64,000 nucleotides of DNA from Anaspis maculata (GCA_949128115.1 OX421961.1:103462363-103526362), one strand, 5' to 3'. Positions 22,723 through 34,179 are shown, numbered from the stretch's first letter. Notes: generated by a model from the sequence alone, not told the origin. Program-made: numbers and translations.

Positions 22723-24190
22723 TTCTGAAGAGGTTAGGTAGTACTGGTGGAGACGAGGGTGGAGATGTTTAAAGAAATAAATCTTGAAAGACTGGAGCTC
22801 AAGTATTTTGCTCGATTTTATTATTGAAGGCTAGGCACAGCGCAGAAGCAATACTTCATCAATTTCTTGAGTTCTGTTGAACATTACAACAAGAATATGA
22901 CAATTATGCTACTGAATAAATTTTTTATCTATTTCAGACTACAGCTCTCGATTTTGCCAATAAATATTGCACAGAAATGAAGTTGACGCATCAGCAAAGG
23001 AAAAAATTGTTTCCTGCATATTTGTGACAACTGGTGCCCAATATGAATCACAGAGAGCATTCGATCCTAACAAATCGAAGAGCTACGCTTTGTTCTTCGA
23101 ATTTAAGGAAGTCGCCCCAGTTACGTGTAACTACTCGCATTTAACACTTCATTGATTTCTTGAATTCTGTTGAACATTATAACAAGAATATAACAATTAC
23201 GCTACTGAATAAATTTTTTATCTATTTCAGACTACAGCTCTCGATTTTGCCAATAAATATTGCATAGAAATGACCATCAAGTCGACGCATCAGCTCTTAT
23301 AACAGAAACAGTTGCATTATGGGTCATGTTTTGAAGAATGGTCACGATGCAGAGTACCCTGGGTAAAAAATGTTGGTGCTGCGGGCCAAATCACTTGCTT
23401 TGGTACAAGCTACTCCTGTGCCAAGTTTTCCCGCAGTACAACGGAATACAGAGTCGTTGTGCGTAAATATATTTGCCGCTAGAATGAAACCGCCGCCGCC
23501 GCCCGCGCGACCGAAATTGAATTTCTGTCCACTTCTCCCCTACTACAAAATCAACATGCCAAAAATTTGATGGCCGAGCAAATAAAAAATTTTTTAGGGC
23601 TCCGTTGCGCGTTTAGAAGCCTTGTTGCATCCAAATTACTAAGAAAAGACTTCAAGCTTCTCATACCTGTGAAAATTAACACTGTTATCCAGTGGGAGCA
23701 TTGAAAAAAATGCTGTTGAAAAAGGTGTACTGAAGAGGACACCACTTCTTTGGAAAATACCATAACAAAAATTTTGTCTTGATAATTGGGCTGACGGAAT
23801 GCGATTTGTTTGGGAACTAAACAAAACATATGAATTTATCGTTTCCTTGCGTAGATTAAAAAATAAAAACGGTTTTTTTGACCTCTGCTGAAGAATTTTT
23901 TTTTCAAGTGTGAAAAATGGAACGGACACAAAGATAATTGCTGAGAACATTTTTAATAGACCCATAAGCTCATTTTATGACACACATGACGATACTCATG
24001 GATCGTTTTATGAAAGTTCTTGCATCTTGAAAATTTGGAGGGCCCCCATGGCCCCCCTAAGGGACAAATTATCGGGTGCTGCGGGTCAAATCGCTCGAAA
24101 TGGTTCTAAGAGTCACTGTGCAAAGTGGTTTGATTTCTTTATTAAATGCAGGATTGTTATGAAATAAGCTCCGTACCGCCTGTACTAGTC

Positions 24191-24578
24191 AGTTGCCACC
24201 GCAAATCAAATTTTGAGACTATCGGACTATCGCCTTGAACTATCGATACTATCGATGAACTATCGATATTATCGTTACCTCTAGATCCATGGCTGCAAGC
24301 ATAATTACCTTACACACGGTGAGGTCCACAGCCACGACACTAGATCAAGAGCACTAATGGTACCGCCCCGCCATTGTCTTGTCCGGACTTAAAAGAACTC
24401 CATCAATCTACAGTTGTACAATCGTTTGCCGCTGGAAGTACAGAGCTATCCGATGGATAAGTTCGAAAAGACTGTCTCCAACTGAGCTCATGCTTGAACA
24501 GTGTTTTCATAGGGTTGATGAGTTTCTCGCCTTCAAGTATAGCCTTAACGCCAAAGGTTCAATGTTCCTGAGTGTATA
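24191..24578. other. Unassigned flank with TATCGATA cluster
   Basis: TATCGATA occurs at 24241-24248 and 24261-24268 with near-matches between, and the unit is the inverted counterpart of 3.95-4.06 kb. The rest shows no gene. Confidence 0.5.
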
Positions 24579-24884
24579 ACGTATGGTCCGAAAGTTTTGG
24601 GAAATAGTTCTAAGCTAATAACTTTTTCTAAATAGTCTTTATTCTGGTACTTGATATTGCAAAAATTAACATCATATATAACAATAACAAATTCATATAC
24701 AACATATTGAAAATGGACCATTATCTTCGATGGATCTCAATTATCTTCTGCCATGTTCCATGATTTTCTGTATCAATTTGTCAAATGCGAAATTCTCTAA
24801 TGTTATTAAAAAATGTGACGCCGTAATTGTTCTTCATTCGCAGCTTCCCATCCCTTGTCGTATACTATCCTGCTCAATACTTAC

Positions 24885-25852
24885 TGTCTCGGCCCCGTTC
24901 ATTGAAAACTGCATTCGTGTGCACTGAGGGTATGCAACCCAAAATATCCCTGTGTTGTCCAAGTCCTCACCCCTCACCCCCTGTTCGGTGTGCCTGGCAC
25001 TTGGCTGTCAGGCGCAAGCGTAAACGAGCTCCAGCACTTTCTTCGGCCGTCTTCGGCATTCTTCGGCTTTCTTTCCGCTCGTGCCTTTGCCGCTTCGTTC
25101 GAAGCGGCGTCGATCTCCGTACGTCGAGCGGGAAGCCACGCCGTCTTTTTTTTGGTCATCGTTCTCGCGGCCATCTTGTCGTGCCATCGGCGTACATTCG
25201 TACTCGACCAGAAGCCCATCCAAGGCCCATCGCGTCCGATAGTGACTCCTGGAGGATCTCTGCAGCATCTCCAAGTCCAGAAAGCGGCAGTTTTCACCGC
25301 TTTCACCGGGGAGCGGCTTGGACCAGCCAGCCGCACACAAAGCTCCAGTTTCGGACGGGATCGAGTCGTTCGTCCGCCATTTTGGTGACGAACACGGGCA
25401 CTCGTGCATTTCAAAAGGAAATCCACCACCAGAACGGCCATCCACCACGACGCCGCCTTCGGACTCCGCCAGGACGACGCCGCCACCGAATAAGATCCCG
25501 TAAGTTCCATATTTTCCATTGTTTTTACCATTTACCGTTTATTCCCGTTTGCCGGGGTGTATACCTTCAGTGCAGTTCGTCTCGTTTTCAGGACGCCACT
25601 CGGCGCCAGCGAATCTGCCCCCGATCAGAACCACTCGGATTTTTCATTTCATTTAATTCACATTGTTTTTTTTTTTATTGTTTTGTAATTCTGTCTGTTT
25701 GTGTTTTTTTTCTTTTGTTTTGCATTAAAGTTTTTGATTGTTGTTGTGAATTTTATTTCTGACTGTCGCTTGCTGCTTTCCTAATCCAAGAGTTATTGTT
25801 TTAATGCAGCCTTCATCGGAAGGCTGCCGTCTTTATGTGTACCGCGCTAACA
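24885..25852 (+). repeat. BEL/Pao 5' LTR
   Basis: Begins TGTCTCGGCCCC and ends CGCGCTAACA. The first 600 bp are CpG-rich, with repeated CTTCGGC units, and stay open in several frames by composition. A poly-A signal-like ATTAAA lies at 25724-25729. A good GT-AG pair, CCC|GTAAGT at 25500 and TTTTCAG at 25585-25591, frames a possible 92-bp intron inside the LTR. Confidence 0.97.
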
Positions 25853-25859
25853 TATAAAT

Positions 25860-25877
25860 TGGTCCTTCGTAGCCGGA
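25860..25877 (+). other. BEL/Pao primer-binding site
   Basis: TGGTCCTTCGTAGCCGGA starts 7 bp after the 5' LTR. The TGG start pairs with the CCA tail of a tRNA. The rest resembles the complement of tRNA-Tyr 3' ends, with one extra base; the tRNA identity is an inference. Confidence 0.7.
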
Positions 25878-26101
25878 TACAGGCTAAGCATGGTACAGTC
25901 AGGAATTTAATTCACCTCACTATTGAAACTTTAAAGTCACGGGTCAAACCCACGTGACACTTGTGCGTTGGTCCAGCGTGTTGATCAATTCGTTTTTCGC
26001 CCGTCTCATTCGCACTTTTTCACCTGGGTTGGGTTCGCCATTCAGGTACGCCAACCTAAGGGTCAGTTGCTTTGTTTTCATTTTTCTTTGTGTCGTACAC
26101 A

Positions 26102-29100
26102 ATGGACGCAACGTTATCGTCCATCGCGATAGCTATTGCGCGCCTTGAGCCCCTTCTGGAACAAGGCGTCACAGCTACCACCGAGCCAAGCCTCCAACCG
26201 GCATTTTTAGCCACGTTTGACATTGCGGCGGAAATTTACAACGGTTTCAAGAGCACGGTCAACACTGCCCCTCTCCCCAGTGCCTCCGAGGAGCAGAAGG
26301 CTACATTTCTTGAACGTACACTCCGGGCAGACAGCTTGTATGGCAAACTTGCTGCGGTAAAAGCCTCGTTTTCGAATTCAGAGCCGACTTCCTCGCTCTC
26401 TCGCCAAGCCTCGCAAACTTGGTTCGAGACAGGCCGGAGCAATGTCCGATTGCCAAAAATCGCGTTGCCGTTGTTCGACGGAAAGTTAAAATCATGGCCA
26501 CCATACTATGATCTGTTCACGGCGTTAATACACAGAAACCAGTCTCTCTCAGATATTGAACGGTTTCAGTATCTGATCTCGTCTTTATCTGGTGAACCTC
26601 TCTCAATGGTTAAACACCTGCCATTGACGGGAGATAATTACATAATTGCGTTCGACTCGTTGGTTGAGAGATACCAGAACGACCGCGTGCTAGTCACTTT
26701 TTACTGGCAGTCGATGATGAACGCCTCCTCCGTCACATCTGACTCCGCGCAAGCGCTTCGCCATCTTGTGAACACGTTCAACGAAAATTTAGTGGCGCTC
26801 GAGCAGTATCCGCATATCGACCTGTGGGATTTCACCCTGTCGAGCATGCTGCTCCAGAAACTCGATGAGTCGACGCGAAAACGTTTCGAGGTGCAGTCAG
26901 CTGGCACCCCCTTCCCCAAATACGAAGACGTCAAGTCTTTCGTGCTCGACCAATGCAAGGCTTTCGAGGCAACTGCCTTAAATTCTAAAACGCAATCGAA
27001 CTCCCGCTCCACACGGGCAAACACCGTTACCGTGAAGCCCGAGGTCAGCCGCAAGTCGTGGGCCTCACATACGTTGGTGTCTCAGACTTCATCTGCCCCA
27101 GCGACGTCGCATGAGTCAGCATGTTCTCATTGTGGGGCGAGAAGTCATAGAGTCACCGCGTGCAAGACTTTTCTGTCAATGTCCCCAAATGACAGATATT
27201 TGGCGGTCAAACAGAAAAGGCTCTGTCTCAACTGCTTGAGCACCAATCACGGCGCTCCAAAATGTCCATCGTCGTATTCGTGTCGGCAGTGCCACGCAAG
27301 GCATCACACCTTGCTGCACTTCCCCAAGCCACATAGAACTGCAGGTCATGAGTCACCCAGTTCTTTATCGAATCCAGTTGAATTACCGCAAATCGTTTCC
27401 CCTGGCCTTCCAGAAAATGTCGCGAATTCGGTGACGAATCTCGCCTCAAGCCTCAAGGCAGCTCATGTTTTGTTGGCCACGGCAATCGTTCACGTTCGTG
27501 ACCGGTGGGGAGGCTACCAAAGCCTCCGTGCGCTCATAGACCCTGCCAGTCAGGCATCGTTTATTTTGGACTCCTGCGTGCGCAAATTGGGTCTATCCCC
27601 ATCAAATCACAATGTGCCCGTTTTTGGCTTGGGTCTCACCCCCGCCAATTCGACGTGTGGCACAGTCACTTGCCAGGTCAAGGCTGATGATGAGTCTCTC
27701 CCAATCCCTGAATTGGAGTTAATTGTCCTGCGCAGGATTTGTGGTAACCTGCCAGACACCGCTTTGAACCCGGATCAATTCCACTTGAACTTATCGAATC
27801 TGGCGGATCCCACATGGTTCAAGCCAGGCCCCATTCAAGTGTTGTTGGGCGCCGACGTTTATCCGTCAGTCGTGAAAGAGGGAATCGTCTCGTCAGGTCC
27901 GTCACAGCCTGTTGCCATAAACACCATTTTTGGCTGGGCTCTTCTCGGTCCCTTTCAAACCCCGTCAAAACCTCTGCATTCCTTTTTGGTTTGCACTCCA
28001 ACTGGAATCGACGAGTCTCTGCACAAATTTTGGGAAGTAGAGGAAATCTCGTCACCATCGTCCAAAACACGTTTGTCCCCAGATGATGAACGTGCAGAAA
28101 TTTGTTTCCGGGACTCTGTCTACCGTTGTCCGTCAGGTCGTTTTGGGGTTTCGCTTCCCTTCAAAAGGGAGTCCCCCACCTTTGAACATTGCAGGTCTAT
28201 GGCTGACCGCCGTTGGTTAGCTATCGAACGTCGCCTGGTCCGTCAGGACACACTCCGTGATCTGTACATAGCATTCATGCGCGACTACCTCGACCTAGGT
28301 CACATGACCTTGCTGGACGCAGAACCTCCAGATTCTGAGGCGTATTACATCCCTCATCATCCGATCGTCAAGATCGAAGACGACAAGCCGAAAATTCGCG
28401 TCGTTTTTGATGCTTCGGCGCAAGCGCCGAATCATTTATCTCTCAACGAGACGCTTCTCGTCGGTCCTAAGTTACAACAGGACATAGCAGCTTTGCTACT
28501 GCAGTTTCGGTGTGAGCCGATCGTTTTTACTTGTGACATCCGTCAGATGTATCGGCAGATACTTATCTCGCCCGAACATCGCAAGTATCAACTCATTCGC
28601 TTTCGTTTCTCCCCTGATCGACCCATTGAAACGTACCAATTGAACACCATTACATATGGTGTTTCTTCGGCACCGTTTCTAGCGGTTCGCACGTTGCTTC
28701 ACTTGGCAGAACAAAGCGCCTCGAAGTTTCCATTGGCCTCGCAGGCAATTCGCCGTAATTTGTATGTAGACGATCTACTTTGCGGTGCGAACTCCGTGGA
28801 ATCAGCACGGGAATTACAAACGCAGCTAATCAACCTGCTCCAATCGGGTTGCTTTGAATTGCGCAAGTGGGCAAGCAATCACCCTGATGTGCTGCAAGAC
28901 ATACCACTTGATCACGTTCGAACTCAGCCGTCCACTTTCAGTGACGTTGCTGACAATACTGTAAAAATTCTTGGCCTCCAGTGGCAAGCGGCAACAGACA
29001 CCTTTTCATTCACGGTTCATCCAAATGAACTACCGTGCACAAAACGGTCCATCTTGTCGGAGGTGGCTCGGATTTACGATCCGCTCGGCTTTCTGTGCCC

Positions 29101-29397
29101 TGTTGCATTTTTCGCCAAACATTTAATCCAACGGTTATGGAAACTTGGCCTTGATTGGGACGACACCCCTCCAGACATCGTATGTCAGCAGTGGTTGCGT
29201 TTTCAATCCGAGCTATCGCAACTTTCGCGGTTGCAAATTCCACGGCATACTTTTCCGTCGCCTGCAGACAGGTGCCAGTTGCACGCCTTTTGCGACGCAT
29301 CTAAATCTGGGTACGCGAGCGTGTTGTACGTTCGTTACCTTCGAAATGGTGTTCCCACCATTCGTCTCCTAACCGCCAAATCAAAGGTGGCTCCAGT
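26102..29397 (+). CDS. BEL/Pao Gag-Pol, 5' part (Gag, PR, RT, RNase H start)
   Basis: I take the ATG at 26102 as start (context ACACAATGG). Residues 1-330 are Gag-like. CCHC-type knuckles start near residue 341 (CSHCGARSHRVTAC) and 375 (CLNC...HGAPKC). The A17-type aspartic protease has LIDPASQ at about residue 480; DPA replaces the usual D-[ST]-[GA]. Reverse transcriptase carries FTCDIRQMYRQI (Asp 812) and YVDD (888-891). The frame runs into RNase H and is cut after AKSKVAP by a hAT insertion at 29398; the apparent stop at 29485 lies in inserted DNA. The protein replicates the element in cytoplasmic virus-like particles. No other break was seen. Confidence 0.93.
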
Positions 29398-30796
29398 CAG
29401 TGGCGGCTGGTTAAGGACGGCAGGTACGGCCAGGCCGTACCAGAAATTTTCGAAAGAAAAAAAATGCAAAAAATCCAAATTATAGTGAAAATAAATGATA
29501 AATATTCGATTTCCAATTATTAAAATGGGTCCCGAATGATATCATGAATTTACTAAGTATTTGTATTTTTTTTGTATTTACGCGGACCACGAGAAGAACG
29601 TAGGTCGTCATCCTGCACGGCCGTATGTGGGGCCTGGCGCGGCCAGAAGCCATTCGCCGTCCCAGAACGCAAACCGGCGATCACTCGCCGAACAAAGTAT
29701 TACATTATTAGGTGGTTTTGGTATTACGTATTTTACAATATACAATTTATATTTATTGGCAACTATTTATATGGTTTACATTTGTGGAGCGCGCCCGTCT
29801 TGCTTGCGCTCGTTGGGTTCAGGCGTATGGTGGGCACAGCCAGAAGCCATTCGGCCGTCCCAGGACGCAGACCCTGACTTTTTGAAATTATTATCATTAT
29901 CAATGCTTCATAGTGCGCTTCGAGCCATGATAAAGTATCACATTTTTAGGTGGTATTGGTATTACGTTTTTCACATTATACAGTTTATTGGCAGTTATTT
30001 ATTTTGGTGAATAATTAGATTAAATTGGATCGGTAGGTACCTACTCATATGGTTGACAGTTTTGTTGTTTGGGCGCGCCGCGCGCCTTCTCGCGCGCCCT
30101 CGCTCCCGCGATGAGGCAGTTAGTAGCACAGTAGCCGAAGGTATCCCGATTCGTGCCGGCAAATGCCGAGAAAGCTATCCTTTTGTTTCAAATTTCTACC
30201 ATTTCCATTTTAGTTTTCATAGTCATAGTCATTTCAGTTATGGTGTAAAATTGAATTGACGAACTAGAGTAATGTTTCCCCTTAAGTCTTTTAACATTAT
30301 TATGTTGTCAGGGAAGAATAATTAATAGTGATTGCACCACTACTTACAGACCATAAAAATGATGAGGCAGGCCGCCACAGAATAAGATACTTGGCTAAGT
30401 CACTGATATGCATCACGAATAACGCTGGAAACATGCAGCAAAAATTAAAACTAAACTCCAACTCCAACTAAGAATTTTGGCACCAGATTGATTGATTCGG
30501 AATAGCAAGTCAAAATTTACCAATCAGATGGCTGGATTCTTAGTTGGAGTTGGAGCTTAGTTTTAATTTTTGCTGCATGTTCCCAGTATAAATAAATCCT
30601 CACGCAAATTTTAAAATATGGCAAACTTGTTGAAAACCATTAAGAAGCAAAAATATATATATATATATATGTGGAAAAAAAATTTCACCTGCGGCGCTTC
30701 GTGGGGGGGCTGCGCCCCCCCAATCCCCCCCTCAGCTTTTCCAACATCAGTTCTTTACTCGGCCGTACTTCTTTCTTCAAGCACGAGCCGCCACTG
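29398..30796. mobile_element. Non-autonomous hAT element inserted in pol
   Basis: It begins CAGTGGCGGCTGGTTAAGG and ends CGAGCCGCCACTG. GCTCCAGT is duplicated exactly at 29390-29397 and 30797-30804, the 8-bp hAT target size. The 1,399 bp have no transposase. The interior holds two imperfect direct copies of a roughly 220-bp unit (about 29580-29780 and 29790-30005, each with AGAAGCCATTCG, then AGGTGGT(T/A)TTGGTATTACGT), a GC-rich patch near 30.07 kb and a nested hairpin. It is younger than the BEL/Pao copy. Confidence 0.92.
30427..30586. repeat. Nested hairpin inside the hAT element
   Basis: About 50 bp on the left (GGAAACATGCAGCAAAAATT onward) is the near-exact reverse complement of the right side ending GCTGCATGTTCC, separated by about 60 bp. 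It looks like a small MITE or a fold-back within the hAT element. Confidence 0.75.
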
Positions 30797-30804
30797 GCTC
30801 CAGT

Positions 30805-32707
30805 CAAATTGCTGACCGTACCCCGTCTCGAATTGTGTGCAGTGGTCCTACTTTCCAATCTCGTTGCCTTCACCGTTGCAGCGCTCGCAGGAACCGTACA
30901 GTTCGATGCCATATTTGCGTGGACCGATTCTACGGTTGTTCTCAGCTGGCTGCGTTCCTCTTCGCACCGCTGGAAAACATTTGTTGCTCACCGTGTTGAG
31001 CATATTCAACAGCGTGTCCCGCCTCAGTGTTGGAGACATGTCTCAACATCGGACAATCCCGCCGACCCAGCTTCGCGCGGATTGTTTCCCGAAGACATGC
31101 TTTCGTGCTCCCTCTGGTGGTCTGGCCCACCTTTTCTGTCATCAGCGGATGACACATGGCCGGATGACAAATTCTCCGTGTCCTCCCCAGACATTGCGTC
31201 TGAAGAGCGAAAGCTCGCTTTGGTCGTGCGTGTGCCGCAGCCGCCGCCGATTGACATCGACGACCTCTTTTTGCGCATATCCTCCTTACGGAAGATTCAG
31301 GGCGCTGTCGCCTATTTCTATCGGTTCTGCAAATGCAAGTCCGATGAGAAGTTCACAGGACCTCTCTCGGATACAGAGCTCCATTTTGCCTTGTTGTACA
31401 TTGTCAAACATGTACAGCAGAAGGTATTTGCCGTCGAAATCGCGTCGTTACGCAACGGCAAACCCTGTTCAAGACCCTTTCGAAAACTTTCACCCTTTCT
31501 CGATCGTGACGATGTTCTCCGCGTCGGCGGACGTTTGAAGCATTGTCATGAGTTGCCATTTGCAACCAGACACCCTGCTCTTCTTCCATCTCGTCACGTC
31601 TTGACAGGACTCGTCATTCGACAAGTTCATTCCCGACATTGCCACCCGGGACTCAACAATACCTGCTATCTCCTGCAGCAAAATTTTTGGATATTGTCCA
31701 CGCGACGCGCGGTACGGCACTATCTTGCATCGTGTTACCGGTGCTTCCGGACTAAGCCGCAAACTTTTTCTCCCACCATGGGCGACCTCCCCTCGGCGCG
31801 AATTTCTCAGCTAAAACCTTTTAGCTGCGTCGGGCTCGACTATGGTGGCCCTTTTCCAATCCTCATGTCACGCGCTCGCGGTGTCAGAACTACGAAGGCG
31901 TACATCTGTCTTTTCGTGTGCTTCGCCACCAAGGCATTGCACGTCGAGGTTGCCTCCGATCTCTCAACAGATGCTTTCCTCGCCGCCTTGCGCAGATTCA
32001 TTGCCCGGCGCGGTCGTTGCTCTACCATCTATAGCGACAATGGCACAAACTTTGTCGGAGCTCATAGGCAATTGACGACGGCAATGCAACTCGCCGCGGA
32101 ATCCGAAGCCATCACTTGGCGCTTCATTCCTCCCTCCAGTCCCCACTTTGGCGGGCTGTGGGAAAGCGGCATAAAAGCTGTCAAAACTCATCTATCTCGC
32201 GTGATAGGTGATCAAATACTCACCTTTGAAGAGCTGACCACGTTGGTCACCCAAGTTGAAGCGTTGCTCAACTCACGGCCACTTTCGGAGCTGAGCTCGG
32301 ATCCAAATGATCTGTGCCCATTGACGCCTGGTCATTTTTTGACGCTCGAGCCGTTAACGGCCCCACCTGACCCAGATTTGTCCCACCTCAAGATCAGCAG
32401 GTTGTCGCGATGGCAGTTGGTCCAATCCATGCAACAGCGTTTCTGGGCGCGTTGGCGCGACGAATATCTACACACGCTGTACCAACGCGGCAAGTGGCAC
32501 AAGTCACGTCACCTTGAATCCGCAGATGTGGGGTCTTTAGTCCTCATCAAGGGCGAAAACGCTCCCCCTCTGAAGTGGAGGTTAGGCAGAATTTCAAAAC
32601 TCTTCCCCGGCAAAGATGGCATTTGTCGTGTCGCAGATGTCCGTACTCAACGCGACGTTCTGCGACGCCCAATGGTCAAACTTTGTCCCCTCCCTTCAGG
32701 ACAGTGA
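30805..32707 (+). CDS. BEL/Pao Pol, 3' part (RNase H end, integrase, DUF5641-like)
   Basis: This continues the frame of the 5' part: the two parts together total 5,199 nt, a multiple of three, so the insertion is the only interruption seen. RNase H continues at TVPRLELCA and includes WTDSTVVLSWL. The integrase has an HHCC-like region (HSRHCHPG...CYRCF) and the D-D-E residues in GLDYGGPF, YSDNGTNF and GLWESGIK. The C-terminal region with RWQLVQ...FWARW and GSLVLIK matches the DUF5641-like end usual in BEL/Pao. Stop codon at 32705-32707. As an upstream-less fragment it cannot be made as a normal polyprotein unless the hAT element excises. Confidence 0.93.
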
Positions 32708-32814
32708 GCATTCTGTGTTTTCACTTCCGTCATTGTTCTCACTATGCTCTTTCTTTTTGTATCATGTTTGATTTCATTAATTTTTGAACTTTGAAAATAC
32801 CCCGAGTGGTATTT

Positions 32815-32826
32815 TGGTGGGGAGTA
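32815..32826 (+). other. BEL/Pao polypurine tract
   Basis: TGGTGGGGAGTA directly precedes the 3' LTR, the expected place for the plus-strand primer. It follows a 107-bp 3' leader after the pol stop. Confidence 0.7.
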
Positions 32827-33796
32827 TGTCTCGGCCCCGTTCATTGAAAACTGCATTCGTGTGCACTGAGGGTATGCAACCCAAAATATCCCTGTGTTGT
32901 CCAAGTCCTCACCCCTCACCCCCTGTTCGGTGTGCCTGGCACTTGGCTGTCAGGCGCAAGCGTAAACGAGCTCCAGCACTTTCTTCGGCCGTCTTCGGCA
33001 TTCTTCGGCTTTCTTTCCGCTCGTGCCTTTGCCGCTTCGTTCGAAGCGGCGTCGATCTCCGTACGTCGAGCGGGAAGCCACGCCGTCTTTTTTTTGGTCA
33101 TCGTTCTCGCGGCCATCTTGTCGTGCCATCGGCGTACATTCGTACTCGACCAGAAGCCCATCCAAGGCCCATCGCGTCCGATAGTGACTCCTGGAGGATC
33201 TCTGCAGCATCTCCAAGTCCAGAAAGCGGCAGTTTTCACCGCTTTCACCGGGGAGCGGCTTGGACCAGCCAGCCGCACACAAAGCTCCAGTTTCGGACGG
33301 GATCGAGTCGTTCGTCCGCCATTTTGGTGACGAACACGGGCACTCGTGCATTTCAAAAGGAAATCCACCACCAGAACGGCCATCCACCACGACGCCGCCT
33401 TCGGACTCCGCCAGGACGACGCCGCCACCGAATAAGATCCCGTAAGTTCCATATTTTCCATTGTTTTTACCATTTACCGTTTATTCCCGTTTGCCGGGGT
33501 GTATACCTTCAGTGCAGTTCGTCTCGTTTTCAGGACGCCACTCGGCGCCAGCGAATCTGCCCCCGATCAGAACCACTCGGATTTTTCATTTCATTTAATT
33601 CACATTGTTTTTTTTTTTTTATTGTTTTGTAATTCTGTCTGTTTGTGTTTTTTTTCTTTTGTTTTGCATTAAAGTTTTTGATTGTTGTTGTGAATTTTAT
33701 TTCTGACTGTCGCTTGCTGCTTTCCTAATCCAAGAGTTATTGTTTTAATGCAGCCTTCATCGGAAGGCTGCCGTCTTTATGTGTACCGCGCTAACA
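32827..33796 (+). repeat. BEL/Pao 3' LTR
   Basis: It matches the 5' LTR apart from 13 instead of 11 T in one run. Translated stretches of 185, 146 and 132 codons are identical between the two LTRs. The internal GT-AG pair is conserved. Confidence 0.97.
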
Positions 33797-34179
33797 CTTA
33801 CCAAAAATCTTATATTGGTCGAGCTTGCGGAACATTGGGAGGCAGGAGCTCTGATAAATCAATCCTGCTGTTGTCCAGAGAATGATTGAACATGGCAGAA
33901 GAAAACCGAGAGCCATCAAAGATAATGGCCCATCCTCAATATGTTGAATACGAATTTGAAATTGTTAAAGATGACGCTAGTTTTTGCTATATTGAGTTAC
34001 AAAATTAAAACTATCAAAAAAAAGTTATTACCTTTTGAAAAAATTCCCAAAACTTTTGGACCATACGTTATGTTCCATTTGTGTGAAAATTCATGATTTA
34101 TTTTCAAATTGACGTTGCTCGATTTTACAATACCACTGTAATGTAGTTAAGATGGCTGAATAAAATATCTATCTATAAG

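Larger units (their letters stand above)
21721..24190. repeat. Right arm of large palindrome
   Basis: Reverse complement of 18420-20880. It starts abruptly at GTCGTCAGTCTGG inside the gene fragment. The outer end carries the AGCGATTTGACCCG module (24082-24095), mirrored at 18505-18518, and a related AGTGATTTGGCCCG at 23382-23395 mirrored at 19205-19218. Between them lies the module shared with fold-back 4. High arm identity means recent duplication, gene conversion between arms, or an assembly artefact. Confidence 0.92.
24885..33796 (+). mobile_element. BEL/Pao LTR retrotransposon, young, hAT-interrupted
   Basis: TG...CA LTRs of 968 and 970 bp flank a single gag-pol region. CTTAC is duplicated at 24880-24884 and 33797-33801; 5 bp is normal for BEL/Pao. 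The only LTR difference found is two extra T in a T-run. A primer-binding site and purine tract are present. Apart from the hAT insert the gag-pol frame is open throughout, so the copy is recent. BEL/Pao is identified from the A17-type protease, YVDD reverse transcriptase, domain order PR-RT-RH-IN and a C-terminal DUF5641-like region. Confidence 0.97.
24579..34068. mobile_element. mariner-like MITE split by the BEL/Pao insertion
   Basis: The left end ACGTATGGTCCGAAAGTTTTG (24579 onward) is mirrored at the right end as CAAAACTTTTGGACCATACGT (to 34068), and TA flanks both sides (24577-24578, 34069-34070). About 200 bp of each arm is complementary, for example the ATTATCTTCGATGG stretch near 24720 with its partner near 33920. 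Without the retrotransposon it would be roughly 575 bp. TA target and GGTCC-type ends fit Tc1/mariner derivatives. No transposase is left. Confidence 0.75.

Noticed and set aside
19030..23570. Pairs of identical small proteins of 60-108 codons on opposite strands
   Set aside because: They are mirror images from palindrome arms with no motif; duplication, not selection, explains the identity.
24974..25531. Long open frames on both strands in the 5' LTR (and its copy at 32916-33473)
   Set aside because: They exist in several overlapping frames at once because the LTR is GC- and CpG-rich; no motif, and the same in both LTRs.
29398..29485. Apparent C-terminus of the first pol frame
   Set aside because: Those codons are hAT sequence read through by chance.
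30671..30804. Apparent N-terminal extension of the second pol frame
   Set aside because: It lies in the hAT element and starts with GTG; the pol sequence resumes only after the 8-bp duplication.
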